The position numbers and the translations under genes were made by a program. The notes under the pieces are model-generated. The model did not search any database. It was not told where the DNA came from and was given only the letters and a program-made list of their open reading frames with translations. Shown here in pieces: positions 33,950-46,430 of a DNA stretch of 64,000 bases. How positions within the stretch are numbered: position 1 is the first letter of the stretch; each line of letters begins with the position of its first letter. Source of the DNA: Thermothielavioides terrestris NRRL 8126 (lineage: Eukaryota > Ascomycota > Sordariomycetes > Sordariales > Chaetomiaceae); NCBI RefSeq assembly GCF_000226115.1, contig NC_016457.1, positions 9,486,001 to 9,550,000 on the forward strand, in the 5' to 3' direction.

Positions 33950-34335
33950 TGTCATGGCAAGGCAAAACAAGTGCCGGATGTCTCGTAGCTGAATTGATCC
34001 TCAATTGACGAAGACTTCAAGTCTGAGGAGAGAGAGGGAAACTATCAACATATAGGTAGAAAACAGTGCTTAAATACCTTGGGTGGTATACACAGACAAT
34101 TTGTAGTAGGGCTATAATTTGCAGTGAGGCTACAAAGTCTATACGTTGTAGGGTAAGACGCGGTTCGCCTTATTAGCGCGTTTTTCCTTATTAGCAAGCC
34201 AACCCCTCCTTCCTAATCTAGAAGTCGATTCGAATCTTATAAATCTACTAACCTAGGAGGTCACGTAAGTGTATAGTTATATAACAGGTCTATATACAAG
34301 TTATATAACGGTAGTCAGCGTGCTATACCGTTATA
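33950..34335 (-). repeat. Gypsy-2 3' LTR (386 bp)
   Basis: Plus-strand ends TGTCATGG and CCGTTATA. It is more TA-converted at its inner end than the 5' LTR of the same element. Confidence 0.92.
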
Positions 34336-34439
34336 TCACCCCCCCCTCGAAAAAGCGTTATACCTATACGATAGATACGTTGTAGTCCTCTATTGGCTAT
34401 TAGGAATTAGGAGAATTGGCTTATAAGCCTATTTTTTAT

Positions 34440-37400
34440 AAAGTTTATACAATTAAGTTCTATAGGACTTAGAAATCTGCTCTACAACCCGCTAGGCTAT
34501 ATAAGATGCTATATCTAGGCTAGTAGGTATATAAGGAAGCTAGGATAAAATGTCATCCTACAACCTTATAGTAGGTTTATATATATATACAACGTCTCCT
34601 AGACTAAGTTAGATCGCATTGTCCTTTAGGTACTAGCAGGTTATTATCTAAGTGTTCGTCATCGAAGTAATCCTCCTTATAGGCTTTTAGCTATTATAAT
34701 AATCGCTAAGGTAGTCTAGCTATATAGGGGAATTCTTTATAGAATTCCTAGAGGCGGTATAGTATATTCTTAAAATTAGTAGCGTTATACTATTTAGGGT
34801 CCTCGCCCTAACCGATCTACTAAGCGTAATACTAGAGTTTCCCTTTGAATATCTAGGAGGCAAGAATCTTTTCGACTTGCTATTCCAATTCGCTATCTAC
34901 CTCAATTGGCGGTTTAGGCTAGGGTTCCTAGCCTAGTAACGGATTATTTGGTGCCCTCTAGAGTCGATCTAGGGTAAATACTAGGTATATCTTCTAGGTC
35001 TTAAGTAGCTTTAGCTTATAGGAATAACCCTTCTTAGCGATAATTAGAAAAGGTCTAGCGACTAGGTAGTCGAGCTTATCGCTTAGTCGGTTTATCTATT
35101 AATGGCCCTTTGTAATATAGACCTCTTGACCAACTTCAAATTCTTCTAGCCGCCGATACTTATCTGTTTACCACTTTTAGGCTTCCTAGGCTTTCTATAT
35201 ACTTTCTCTAGCGAATTAGATAGTAGAATTGATTTTAGAGAGTATCTCTTAGGCTTTAGTACAATCAAGCTTATCTTTAGCGCTACTAAACTCTTAGATA
35301 TACTTCTACTAATTGTAGGTTATCTAGGGGAGTATACTAGTCTCGACTTTAAATAGGGCGAGGCCTATAGATAAATAGGGTAAAATAGCTTAAGTAAAAT
35401 CTATAGTAGGCAGTAATTCTAACTAATTGTCTTAGAAATAGTTAATGAAGGGGTATAGACGTTAGTCGAGGTATTGATTTATAATTTTAGTCTACCTATC
35501 TATCTAGGGGTATTCCAAAGAAGAGAAGTATAGGTTAATTCCAAAGATCTTATAGAACTTGTCCTAGAATACTAAGATAAACTAAGGTCCTTAGTCCAAA
35601 GTGATCGATTCTAGGGCTCTATAGGTATATCAAATATATTAGTAGTAGAGTTGCATTATCTCTTTAGTAGTAGTAGTCTTATAGTAGGGGAGCAAATAGC
35701 TATACTTCTCTAAGCGGTCTACTACGATAAAGACTTAGTTGTAGCCCAACTTATCCTAGAACATTGTATAGAAGTCTATAGTAACGTACTGCCAAGGTCT
35801 TATAGGGACTTCTAGAGGCTTAAAGAGGCTTAGTAGCTTATCACAAGGTATATAGGAACGTTAGTAGGTCTAGCAATTCTAGATAAACCTATCGATATCT
35901 CCTATTTGCCCTAGCTAGAAGTATTGTCTCTAGACCAACTCTCGTATCTTGTTCCTACCTAGGTAGGCTATAGAGATCTAGTTATAGATCTTAGCTAATA
36001 GGTAGGTTCGTAGGTAACTATCTAGTAGAACTGTTAGCCTACCTCCCTTTAGTAGGAGGCTACTGTCGCTTAGAGTCTAGTCGATATTATTCTAGTAAAT
36101 AAGTTCTTAGAAACTCTCTAGGGCTTCGCTCTCCTAGTTCGCTTTAAAGATAGTATCTACCAGTTCGTATCCCTTAAACTGCTATAGGCGGGATAGCTCG
36201 GATTCGTTAGCTTCGATTTAATAGATTATATACTATAAGTCGTATTTAGTAGGCTCCTTAGACGGCAACTCTAGTTCCTCTAGGATCTATAGGTCTAGCT
36301 TGCTCTTAGAGAGGACTATCTAGGTATAGTAAGCTTCTTAGACTTCCTTCTAGGTAGCAAGCTCTTTAGCCTTGTAGGATAGGGTATCGGCAATAGTATT
36401 CTGCCTTCTAGGTTAGTAGACGATTTAAAAATCTAGGGTGGAAAGGAGCTTAGCCTATCCGGCTTATTGTATATTAAGTAGCCTCTTCTATATAAAGTAT
36501 TGCAATGTATAGTGGTCGAATAAAATATTGAACCGCTATTAGAGGCTAAGTAGCATTGGGTACTATTCTTTAATAGTATATATAATAGCAAGGAGTTCCT
36601 TATTGTAGATAGGGTAATTGTTTTCTAGTCTAGACATCGTTTTTAAGAAGAACGCGATAGGGTACTAACTATTATTGTACTTCTACTAGAAGACTCTAGC
36701 TACGACTCCGCTAGATACATCGACTTTGATTCGGCTCTCTCTAGTAGGATCGTAGTATTTAAGGAGTAGGGTATTAGTCATTTGCCTCTTAAGTTCTTAG
36801 AAGGCTTCTTTACATTCTTTAGTCTACTTAAACGGTTTTCCCTTGATAGTTAGGCGCTATAGGAGGTGTACAATCCTTCTATACTTATAGACAAATTGGC
36901 GGTAAAAGTTATAGAATCTAAGGAAGGCTTGTACTCCCTATACAGTGGTAGGTCAGTCCTAAGAAACTACCGTCTCGATTTTCTTTAGGTCTACTTAGAC
37001 GCCTTCAGTGTTGACGATAAATCTAAGGAACTTAGTTTTAATAGTGTAGAATTCGTATTTCTTAATATCTGCCTAGAAACCTACTTTATATAGTTTCTAG
37101 AAGATAAGCTATATATACTTATAGTGTTCTTCCTTGTTCTAAGAGTAGATGATTAGGTTATCGATATAGGTGGTTATAAATATATTGAAGTACTTAAAGA
37201 ACTAGAAATTACTAAATCGCTAGAAGGTAGTAGGCCTATTATATAGGCTAAATAGCAGGACCTTATAGTAGAATTGACTATAGTAGGTTTAGAAGGTTGT
37301 TAGGTCTTTGCTTCTAGAGGCAAGTTGGATTTAGTAGAAGGCCTACTAGATATCGATCTTAGTAAAGATTTTAGCATTTCCTAGTTGTTGTAGAGTTTCG

Positions 37401-40400
37401 TCAATATAGGGTAATAGGTAGCAGTCCTTGATAGTAACCTTATTTAGAGCTTAGTAGTCGATATAAAATCTTTAGGTCCTATCTCCTTTAATAGCAAAGA
37501 ATATAGGGGAGCTATACAAGGTAGTACTTAGCTTGATAAAACCCTTCTATAGGTTCTTAACTAGGTACTTTTTTATAGTCTCTAGCTAGTCAAGGGTATA
37601 GGAGTATAAGAGGCTTACTCGCTAAGGTAGCAGTCTAGTAAGTTCAATCTTATAGTCGTATTTATACCTTGGTAGTATCTTGTTAGATTCCTTTTTCAAA
37701 AATATATCGATAAATTCAATAAGGTAAAGGTACTTTGCAATCGCTTTCTCAACTTAGCTTTAGACCTCTTTGTCCTTATCGTCGAGGAGTTTACTAGTCT
37801 TCCTAGCCTCGATAGCTCGGTTAATCTAGGCGATTGTAATAAATCCTAGTATAGAACTCTCTTGTCGGTTTCCTTTAAAGAACATTTTGTTAAAGGCTAT
37901 AGTAGAGATAACTATAGCTTTGATTAAGTCTTCTAGAATCTATAGTCGCTTACCCTCTTCTACCTAAGAGGCGGTCTATTTCTCCTCTTCTTTAGGTATT
38001 ATAGGTCGAGTATAGGTTCTTAGGGAAATGAATTCCTTACCCTTTAGTGCCTAATCTATCTTTTAGAGGCTATCGTCCTATACGCCTTTAAACGATACCT
38101 TCTAAAGGGGTTTCTTAGGGGGTTCAATAAGATTACTCCTATTAATATATATTTTAAAGACTTTGAGTTATACTAATTAGTATAATCCTAGGTCTACCTT
38201 AGGTTATACTAATCGATATATTTCTAGATCTTTAGTAGGTTATATCAATTAGTAGAATTCGTTGGGTGAAGGTTTAAAGAGTGTTTCTCTATACCTTAGT
38301 ATTTATAGCTATCGTTAAGCCTTTTGACACTAATCTTAATGCTTTATCGCTTAGTCTCTCTACTTAGTATCCTTCTAGTATTTAGAGTTTAAGGCCTTAG
38401 GAACAAGGGAGTTATAAGGAATCTCGAGGATATAGTTCTATTCTAGATTATATAGTTTATCTTTAGACTAGATCAATCGATGTTGGTAGATATCTAGTAG
38501 AATATCGTAGTAAACGAGCTACTATTGGCCTAGTAATAGCTAATGCTCCTTCTCTATATCAAGGGCTAGGAATAGGGTATCTCTCTATATTCTTCTATCA
38601 ATTTAGAGGTCGAATCTTAGAATTAAGTCGATAGGGTCTATAGACTAGCCTTAGAAGTCCTTTATAGAGATCAGAGTCTCGAGTAGTATTCTCTCAACGC
38701 TAAGTTTCTTAGTGATTCGCTTTATATAGGTTTGATCAAGGAAGGTGTATCCGTTTACTCTAGAGTCAATAAGTATAGTGATAGTGATACTAGTTCTATT
38801 AATAGCTAATATATAAGGGAAAGAGAGACTTTAACTACCTATAAGCTACTAAAGGTCTACCTAGGTAACCACTAACCTAATATCTAGCCCTAAGCTAGAG
38901 TCTACTTTCCCTAGGGCTCTCAATTTTCTAATTTAATAGTCTTAGTCTTATTTTCTTTAACTAAGTTTATCATTTTTTCTAGGTCTACCTCTATCTTCTT
39001 AATTATAGCTATAATACATTTTAGGTACTACGCCTTTATATAGCTAGTCTCCTAGTAATAGAAGTATTTGCCCTCCTCTTTTAGGGTATTACACTCTTTC
39101 TAAGAGAGTCTAGGAGATCTTAATTTAGCCTTACCTCTACTAGAGCTATCTAGCTAAGGGGTCTTTTCTTTCTTCTTTGTAGAACCTAATCCTCTACTTA
39201 GTTATCTAGATCCTAGTAAATTGGATTTTCTATCCGTCTAATCCTTTTTAGCTATCTTCTAGAGCAAAGAGAACTAGTAACTAAGGTAAGTAAAGTCGTT
39301 GAAGCTAATACTTAGATCGACCAAATCTCTCACTATTTAGAAACGGAGGCTCTAAGAGAATTAAGTATAGAACTTCTCCTTCTACTTGTCCTTAGGTTTC
39401 TTAGATTTAGTAGTAAGGTAGATAAACTTAGTAACGAACTTACAATAGGGTATAGATCCTATCTTTAGAGCTATAAAATCGTTCTTTATATAGTAGAGCT
39501 TAGTAGGATCGGTATAGAATCTATCTAGAAAGTTGAACAACTTATTAAGATTAGTAATTAGTTCTACTACACCTTCTTCTAGATAGGGCATAAGAGCCTC
39601 TATTACTTTACTACTAATAAAGGACACTATGTACCTAAATTTTAAGTCCTCTATTAGGAACAATTTATAGTTCCCCTTAATCTTTTAAAGTATAGCTACT
39701 TTCTATACTAAATACTTTAGATCTTTGCCGTCGATAAACTTCTTAAAGTCGGCAATCTTTATAGTTTTTATATAGGCTATAGGTTTAGGAGTCTTTTCAA
39801 TCGTTAGGATTAGACAATTAGGATTATATAACTCTAAGTACAACTTAGTTTACATTGGTTTAGTTTAGATCGAGGGTATAGTTTAGCCCTATAGATCGAC
39901 TATATTAGCAATCTTCTTAAAGAGCTTTGTCCTCTTGTCTTTAAGTACTATCTTATTGTATAAGAGTGCCTCGACTTAGATATATAAAGTAGAAAGTTCT
40001 TTAGGGTCGGGGATATTGCCTTATTCCTATTTAAACTACTAAACTCTTATAATAGCACTGCTATTGAATTAGCTAGTACATTATAGGTGACTTATAGGGC
40101 TATAGCTTGCCCAATTGCTATATTACGCTATATAATAATCGATCAGATTATCTCGATAAGATCGTCACCTTACAACTAATCGACCTATTTAATGCTCAAC
40201 GGTTAAACCTCCTTAGGAGCGATCGGTTTATTATCCTAAGGGAAGCAAATAATAGCGATATACTTGTTCTTAAGCCTTATATAACGCTTAATCAAATCCA
40301 CCTTCTATTCTTTAGCTAAGTACTCAATTTAACTAATTTAGTTGAAAAACTTAGGAATAGGGTTTATAAGCTTATATTCCTTAATTAAGTTAGTGGTTAT

Positions 40401-40760
40401 ATAGGTTTAGGAGCTAAACAGAGTTAAATCGCTAATCTTCAATCGAATTTAGGTACCTCGGTTACCTCCTACGTTGAACTTATAGAGGTTCACTAGATCA
40501 ATCTTCTAGATATTCTAGCCCTATTCAGTAGGCCTAGGAGTATAACCTATATTTTCTATTTTATAAGCTATTATAGAATTATACCTCTTTTAGGACTTCT
40601 TTTATCGATCAATATAGTTGAATCGCCTTGACAAGGTGATTGTACTGCTTACCGCTAGTCGATCGGAGGTTGCTTCGCTATCAGCAACCTATTGTACGTT
40701 TAATAGTTTGTCCTTAGTGCCAATTGGTTCCTAGCCAACCTATTGCACTACATTGTTGGC
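34440..40760 (-). pseudogene. Gypsy-2 gag-pol remnant
   Basis: The intact gag piece is 39663-39382 (93 codons; LFNFLDRFYTDPTKL), 1:1 with the gypsy-1 gag piece. The RT catalytic block is at about 37173-37141 on minus, where the aspartates survive better (YIDNLIIYS). RNase H, integrase and chromodomain relics follow toward 34440. The same TAG/TAA-for-Gln pattern as gypsy-1 is seen. Confidence 0.85.
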
Positions 40761-40879
40761 AAGTCGAAGGTTCTATCGGAGATTTAGGTTCTCTAGCTAA
40801 CTAAACTAGTCCTATTGGGAAAGGCTATATTGGATATTATATTGCCTTCGTAGGCCTATAGTAGTAAGACTTGAAGTAA

Positions 40880-41265
40880 TGTTATAGTAAAGTAAAACAA
40901 GTGCTAGATGTCTTATAGCTAAATTGATTCTCGATTAACAAAGACTTTAAGTCTGAGAAGAGAGAGGGAAACTATCAATATATAGGTGGAAAACAGTGCT
41001 TAAATACCTTAGGTAGTATATATAGACAATTTGCAGTAGGGCTACAATTTACAGTGGGGCTATAAAGTCTGTACGTTGTAGGGTAAGACGTAGTTCGCCT
41101 TATTAGCGCGTTTTTCCTTATTGGTAAGCCAACCCCTCCTTCCTAATCTGGAAGTCGACTCGAATCTTGCAAATCCACCAACTTAGGAGGTTACGTAAGT
41201 GTATAGTCATGTGACAGGTCTGTGCGCAAGTCATGTGACGGTGGTTAGCGCGCTATGCCGTCACA
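40880..41265 (-). repeat. Gypsy-2 5' LTR (386 bp)
   Basis: The outer (right) 110 bp keeps TCATGTGACGGTGG-type sequence that is TA-converted in the other LTR. Confidence 0.92.
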
Positions 41266-41270
41266 ATTAC

Positions 41271-42960
41271 ACCTATTGGTATAATCTTAATCCTAGTGTT
41301 TAGTGCCTATATTTTATACCTATTGGTATAATGCCACCTAGTTCAATAGCTATAGTGCCTTCGAAGGTAGTACTGCCTAAACCACGGCTAGTCAATTTGA
41401 TTTATCGCCTCTATCGCTTTTAGAGTCGTAGTTGATCGTAGTTCTAGACCTCTTTATATAGAGCCTATTCGCTTTAGCTTATAGAGAGGAATCGCTCCTT
41501 AGATTCGCTTCTATATATACTTTGATATAAGGTTTGGCTTCCTAGCCATCTAGTACGTTCTCTAGATATAGGTAGTAACATAGCTCAGTAATATAGAAGT
41601 AGTTGCAAATATAGCACCTAGATATATCTAGGGACTATGCTATAGGAATAGTAGGTATAGGAGCTATACTAAGCTTCCGTTTAGCCTATAATCTTCCACC
41701 TTTGGCTCCCTCTTTACAAGAGCCCTAATAGGCGTAGTTACCTTATTCTTTTTAGTAGTCAGTGGTATTATTCTCTTTCTTACGAGCTCTATATATTGTA
41801 AAGGAGCCTTTGCTAACGTGGCTAGGAGCTTTCTTAAAGAACGGTTTAGCGCCTTTATAGACTGCTATAGCGATATCTCTGAACCTAAGCCTCTTAATCC
41901 GATCTATCTAGTTCGTCTAGTAGTATAAGACGAACATTGGGATAGGGTTTATAAGGGCCTATATTAGTTTAATAAACTAGATACCTAGATCCTTAGCCTT
42001 AGTAAGCCCTTAGGTAGTCGATTTATCTATTAGGTTTTCCTACTTGACGATCTACCTCTTAAACTCAATAGCTCTTATATATATATTCCTAGGGTACTTA
42101 AATGTATTGAGGTAGGTCTAGAGGTATATTTAGAGCTTAAGTTTAGTCTCTATAGTAGGTTTTACGATCTTTTTAAAGTTGTAATACTATATTCAAAGGG
42201 AATAGCCCTTTAAGAAATATATAGTATAATAGTTCGCTAATATAGTAGTAGTTATAAAGTGCTCTATCTAATTAAGCTAGTAGCACTAGAGCTTATACTT
42301 CTAGTTATAGCTGTTACGCTCTTTATAAATCATTATAACGAACATAGTAATATTACTCTTAAGTTCCTTCTTAAAGGCCCTATATACCTCCTAGTTAACT
42401 ATATTAAGAGACTCTACTATAAGTAGAGGTCTATAGCGTTGCTCGTCAACAGAGTAGTTATTGTCATTGTAAGTATAGTAGCTAGGCGTAGTGACGGATT
42501 AGCGGTCTTAGCGGTTATCGTTATAGGGCGGTTGATCGCCCTAATCGCTAGCTTCTACGCTAGGAGTACGATCGTAGGCTTCGTTGTAAGGCGTGTTATA
42601 TACCTCCTAGGCTATATAGCGAGCTTCGGCCTCCTCGATATCCTTCAGTTCGATAAAGTAGGCTCGGAGCTTCTAATTAATACGCTTCCAGGCTATATTA
42701 TAGACGTCAACGCTCTCTAAAGTAGAGTAGAGGCGCTCCTTCTTATCCTCGAAGTAGTTTATAAGTTTATAATATATAGCCTTATTAACGAACTAGTAAT
42801 ACTAAGGCACCTAGTTATCAAGGCTTACTAGGATAATATTAACCTTTGTATTAGTCTTCGAAGATATAGTAGTTAATTAGGGGTATCGCTAAGGGATTTT
42901 TATTAATCGTTGTATATAGAGCTATATAGTGTTATTTAACAGGTTTTTAAAGCAAATAAG
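41271..42960 (-). pseudogene. Copia-2 gag and protease part
   Basis: Minus-strand remnant upstream of gypsy-2. It contains a zinc-knuckle relic CYICNYFYIT....CYYL (about 41625-41585) that parallels the copia-1 gag knuckle. Numerous TAG/TAA codons. A plus-strand open frame at 42439-42720 is an antisense shadow. Confidence 0.75.
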
Positions 42961-42969
42961 ACTCTTAAT

Positions 42970-43187
42970 TGACAGAGCTACTACGCTGGATAGAGACAAG
43001 GAAGCTATCACGAAGTGCCTAATACATAGAGATGGCGATCAATGATGGTGTTGTTCGTTGTGTTGATCAAAGTGTATGTAGAAGAGGGCTACTCTGGGCA
43101 TCCAGATCTATAGCTCTGGTGGATCCTAATTACGGCAGTACGGCCCGTGGGTGCCGAGCCCCCGGTATTGAGGCCCAGGTTCTGACA
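42970..43187 (-). repeat. Copia-2 5' LTR (218 bp)
   Basis: Plus-strand ends TGACAGAGC and GTTCTGACA. The outer 80 bp is GC-rich (CCCGTGGGTGCCGAGCCCCC) and barely mutated. Confidence 0.92.
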
Positions 43188-43192
43188 CATTC

Positions 43193-44668
43193 CTGCTAAG
43201 GACAGCATAACAGCCGGCCACAAAGCAGGGGCGTGCCTCTAGTCATCCTGGCGCATAGAGAGAGAAAAATCACGGGGACCTTGCCTGACTATCCTTCGTG
43301 TCCTCAGCATTCTCATAGTTAACAAAGGACCTGCAAATTATTACTCTGTATATCTTCTTGTTGCCCTGCGCCGTAGGGCACGCGAATACATTTTTTTTTC
43401 TAGCCGAGTTTTCGTACGCGCCTCGACGATGGAGAGATTGGCTGAATCATAAAGGGCGTATCTGTGGACATCAGAGTGTTCTAGCCACTCGAGCAGGACT
43501 TGCGAGCACGGGCAGCGAAGCTGGGACCCTTTTTTTGTGATGCTAGGATCTTCAAGCAAGGGCGAAACGTAGAGACAGACATGTAAATGAACGACAAGTA
43601 GCGTCCCGACTTAGATATTGTTGTCAATCCTAGATGTTGGAATGCTCAAAATCGCCCGAGCTGCGGCGCGAATTGCGTGCTTGTCCACAAGGAAGACCGG
43701 GTCGTCAGGATAGCATGGCTTGCAGGCAACCCTCCCAGGATCACGGTGAATAATGCCTCGATTCCACGCCGAATCAAGCGAGCTATGGTGGGCACACAAG
43801 CCTGGCCATGACAGCGGTTTTGTCTCTCCCCCGGCCATGCTCCCGAGCCCTCTGTCCCTCTTTGCCAGTGCCCAGAATCATCTTTGTTGGTTACTCCCCG
43901 GTCTTGTGTCCCGCAGCCGAGTACGGAGCCAGTCGGACACCCAGCAATCCGTGGCTCCCGTGAGTTCGAGGGGCAGAAGCGGCAGAACAGGCGAACGCAG
44001 CTTTCTCAACGCAAGCCACCCGAGAAGTCCGCCGGAAGATCGTTTTGATATTCGTCCCGGCAGCGGATCACGAATTGCATAGCCAACGCTCAGGAAGCGC
44101 TGGGTCGCAGCCATGGGCCGGGACCGCAAAAACCGACACAATGCAGCATGTCGGCTTCAGCTCGCCACCGCACAAGAGGGCTTGCCTGAACATCGCAGAT
44201 CAATTCTGCTCTTGCTCGGGCTAAATTAGTTGAAATAGGGTCCAGTATTAGAGCGAACATAACGTGATCATGCAGTCCGCATCAATGCCTCACACCGCCC
44301 GAGCCCAGCTACGTTGGGCAGCCGCTCGGGTGGCACAACGTGGCCACTATTGAATTCGCATAAATCATTACCTGAAGGCAGCGCCCTTTTTTAGGCAGGT
44401 GTTTGTTTGTCCATCGGCCGTAAACTCGTCACTCAGCCATCATGACTTTCCGAGATGTTGCAGCATGCCGTGAAAGACTGAGGGCTTAGGAATGCAGCGC
44501 ATGTGGGTTGCAGAACCGATGCACGATGCAAGATGTGTGACATCGAATGATCTCCGTTGCTTGAGAAAGCCGGCTGAGAGGAGGTCATGGGACGGTTGTC
44601 AGTCTGGGCGCTCGAGCAACGGACCGTGTCCAGACCACGGCCGCCATCACTTAGCCCTTCAGAAAAGG
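43193..44668. other. Intergenic region between copia-2 and lectin gene
   Basis: About 1.5 kb of normal-composition DNA without RIP. Open frames up to about 109 codons on plus (43753-44082) and 75 on minus (43838-43611) show no introns, family resemblance or signal sequences; I do not call them genes. No tRNA found. Confidence 0.5.
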
Positions 44669-44674
44669 TATAAG
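44669..44674 (+). promoter_or_regulatory. TATA box upstream of lectin gene
   Basis: TATAAG, about 115 nt before the ATG at 44784. Good position for a core promoter of a regulated gene. Confidence 0.55.
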
Positions 44675-44783
44675 TACGGCTCTGAGGGCCACCATCCTTT
44701 TCTCGTCACCAACTCGGAGAGCATAAGGCTCCCACCGAGGCCCTACTCCCACCCAACCGTTCACCAACCCCCCTCTCGTGGCC

Positions 44784-46008
44784 ATGGTTCGCCCGCCGAC
44801 TCTTCTGGCCCTCCTGGCCCACGGCCTCACCTTAGCCGCCGGCCTTCCCTCCCCAAGCAAGCTCGACGGCTGCGCAACCCAGCCCAACCGATGGGAATCC
44901 CTAGGTGGCACACTTTTCTCGGCCCCGTCTGCCGTGTCCTGGGGCAGCAACCGACTCGACCTTTTCGCTCTGGGCGGGGACTCCGCCGTGTGGTATGTGA
45001 AACCGCCTGGCAGGCACCGTCAGTAGCCCACTAACGCCTGTAACTACCTAGGCATCGCTGGTGGGACGGCTCGGCCTGGGGCGGCTGGGAGTCGCTCGGC
45101 GGCACGCTCCACTCGATCCCCGCGGCCGTGTCGTGGGGTCCGAACCGCATCGACCTGTTCAGCGAGGGCACCGATTCTGCTGTGTGGTAGGCAGCGCCCC
45201 CTTTACCCCTCTTATCATCCTTCTCTTCTCCCTCCTCCCCCCCCCCCCCCCCCCCCCCTCCTTCCCAGTGAACCAGTGAATCAATGTGAATCTAACTTCC
45301 TTCACCCACCGCAGGCACCGCTGGTGGGACGGCTCCTCCTGGAACGGCTGGCAATCTTTAGGCGGAACAATCCAATCCCGCCCCACAGCCGTCGCGCGCG
45401 ACGCGAACCGACTGGACCTATTCGCCGTCGGCACGGACTCAGCGGTCTGGCACCAGGCGTGGGACGGCGCCGCGTGGAGCGGCTGGTCCTCGCTGGGCGG
45501 GACAGTCAAGCCGGGCCACGGGGTGGCGGCGGCGTCGTGGGCGGCGGGCCGGCTGGACGTGTTCGCGGTCGGCGAGGACCACGCGCTGTGGCACCGGTGG
45601 TGGGACGGCGGCGCCTGGGGTGGGTGGGAGAGTCTGGGCGGGGTGCTGGTGTCGGACCCGGTCGTGGTCGCGTGGGGAGCGAACAGGCTCGATGTGTTTG
45701 CGCTCGGGACGGACCATGCGCTGTGGCACCGGTGGTGGGACGGCCGCGCCTGGGGCGGGTGGGAGTCGCTGGGCGGGGCGCTCGAGTCGGTCCCGGCCGT
45801 GGTGTCGGATCAAGCGAACCGGCTGGATGTGTATGGAGTTGGGACGGATAGCGCGCTGTGGCATCGCGGGTGGGATGGCAGCAGGTGGAGCGCGTGGGAG
45901 TTGATTGGCGGCACGCTGGTGTCGGAGCCTGCGGCGGTGAGCTGGGGCCCGGGTCGGGTGGATGTGTTTGCGGCTGGAACGGACTGGGCGATTTGGCACA
46001 ACTGGTGA
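44784..46008 (+). CDS. Secreted PLL-type seven-bladed beta-propeller lectin
   Basis: Three exons, 44784-44992, 45052-45186 and 45315-46008, encode 345 aa. The GTG codon at 44778 is too early; ATG 44784 opens a signal peptide of about 22 residues ([20 protein letters not shown]). The mature protein is seven tandem repeats of about 45-50 residues. Each has the pattern WHRWWDG..W.GWESLGG......NRLDVFA.GTD.A.W, and the chain ends on HNW. This is the DUF346/PLL-like propeller known from Photorhabdus and Pseudomonas-type bacteria, where clefts between blades bind fucose or O-methylated sugars. Both introns fall at the same place in the repeat (within the Trp before HRWWDG), so they mark blade borders. 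Ligand unknown; possible roles are defence, adhesion or wall binding. Confidence 0.9.
45237..45258 (+). repeat. Poly-C tract in lectin intron 2
   Basis: 22 uninterrupted C residues (strand-wise a G run) in the pyrimidine-rich part of the intron, about 55 nt before the acceptor. Prone to slippage, so its length may vary or be a sequencing artefact. Confidence 0.85.
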
Positions 46009-46430
46009 GGCGGAGGGGTGGTGGCGGTTATCTTCTCCCCAGCGACGACGTTTCACACTTTCAGGTATCTGGCACTCAGGGTAGCTCAACCTGCCCGGTG
46101 CTTACCAATCCAGCTGGAATAACCCTCTCACAACCACCTTCATTACCTGCCTGGTGTCCGAGCCGGGAGCTGGTCGTCCTAGCTTGGTTTGTGCTACTAC
46201 AGGCGACCTACCTCCGGGTGCTACATGTATGTTCCGGATAGGGCACAGCTGTGCGCTTGGCATCAGCGCCATCAGATGCCCTTGGTGCTCGTTGCGCCTC
46301 TCTACTTACTGGTAACTCAATTCACGTTGTCAGCCGAAGCTGTCTGCCGTGGCTATTCACTTGGAGACGGTCGGCGTGAACGTAACTCCTCGTAAGATCC
46401 CGTAGCTTCGGGCCTTTATTTATTACCACG
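46009..46430. other. Spacer between convergent lectin and S28 genes
   Basis: About 420 bases holding both 3' UTRs; no gene or repeat seen. Confidence 0.55.

Larger units (their letters stand above)
33950..41265 (-). mobile_element. Gypsy-2: second copy of the gypsy-1 family, nested in copia-2
   Basis: LTRs of 386 bp (33950-34335, 3'; 40880-41265, 5') and the duplication ATTAC (33945-33949 and 41266-41270) define 7316 bp on the minus strand. LTRs and interior match gypsy-1 with RIP-type transitions. It lacks the 282-bp insert of gypsy-1 and so shows the pre-insertion sequence. It sits between the pol and gag parts of copia-2. Confidence 0.93.
29164..43187 (-). mobile_element. Copia-2: Ty1/copia retrotransposon split by two insertions
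   Basis: 218-bp LTRs at 42970-43187 (5') and 29164-29381 (3') and the duplication CATTC (29159-29163 and 43188-43192) define a 14,024-bp span on the minus strand. Removing gypsy-2 and the 506-bp insert with their duplications leaves about 6.2 kb, matching copia-1 in size. The proteins are related to copia-1 but the LTR sequence differs, so it is a sister family. A polypurine tract (AGGGGGGTG on minus) adjoins the 3' LTR. RIP stops are frequent. Confidence 0.92.

Noticed and set aside
15438..43187. Starship-type giant element
   Set aside because: No tyrosine-recombinase captain (DUF3435) and no cargo genes; all content is explained by individually bounded transposons.
43421..43560. tRNA-like A-box on the minus strand (CTCGAGTGGCTAGAAC)
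   Set aside because: No B box, no acceptor stem and no cloverleaf could be found around it.
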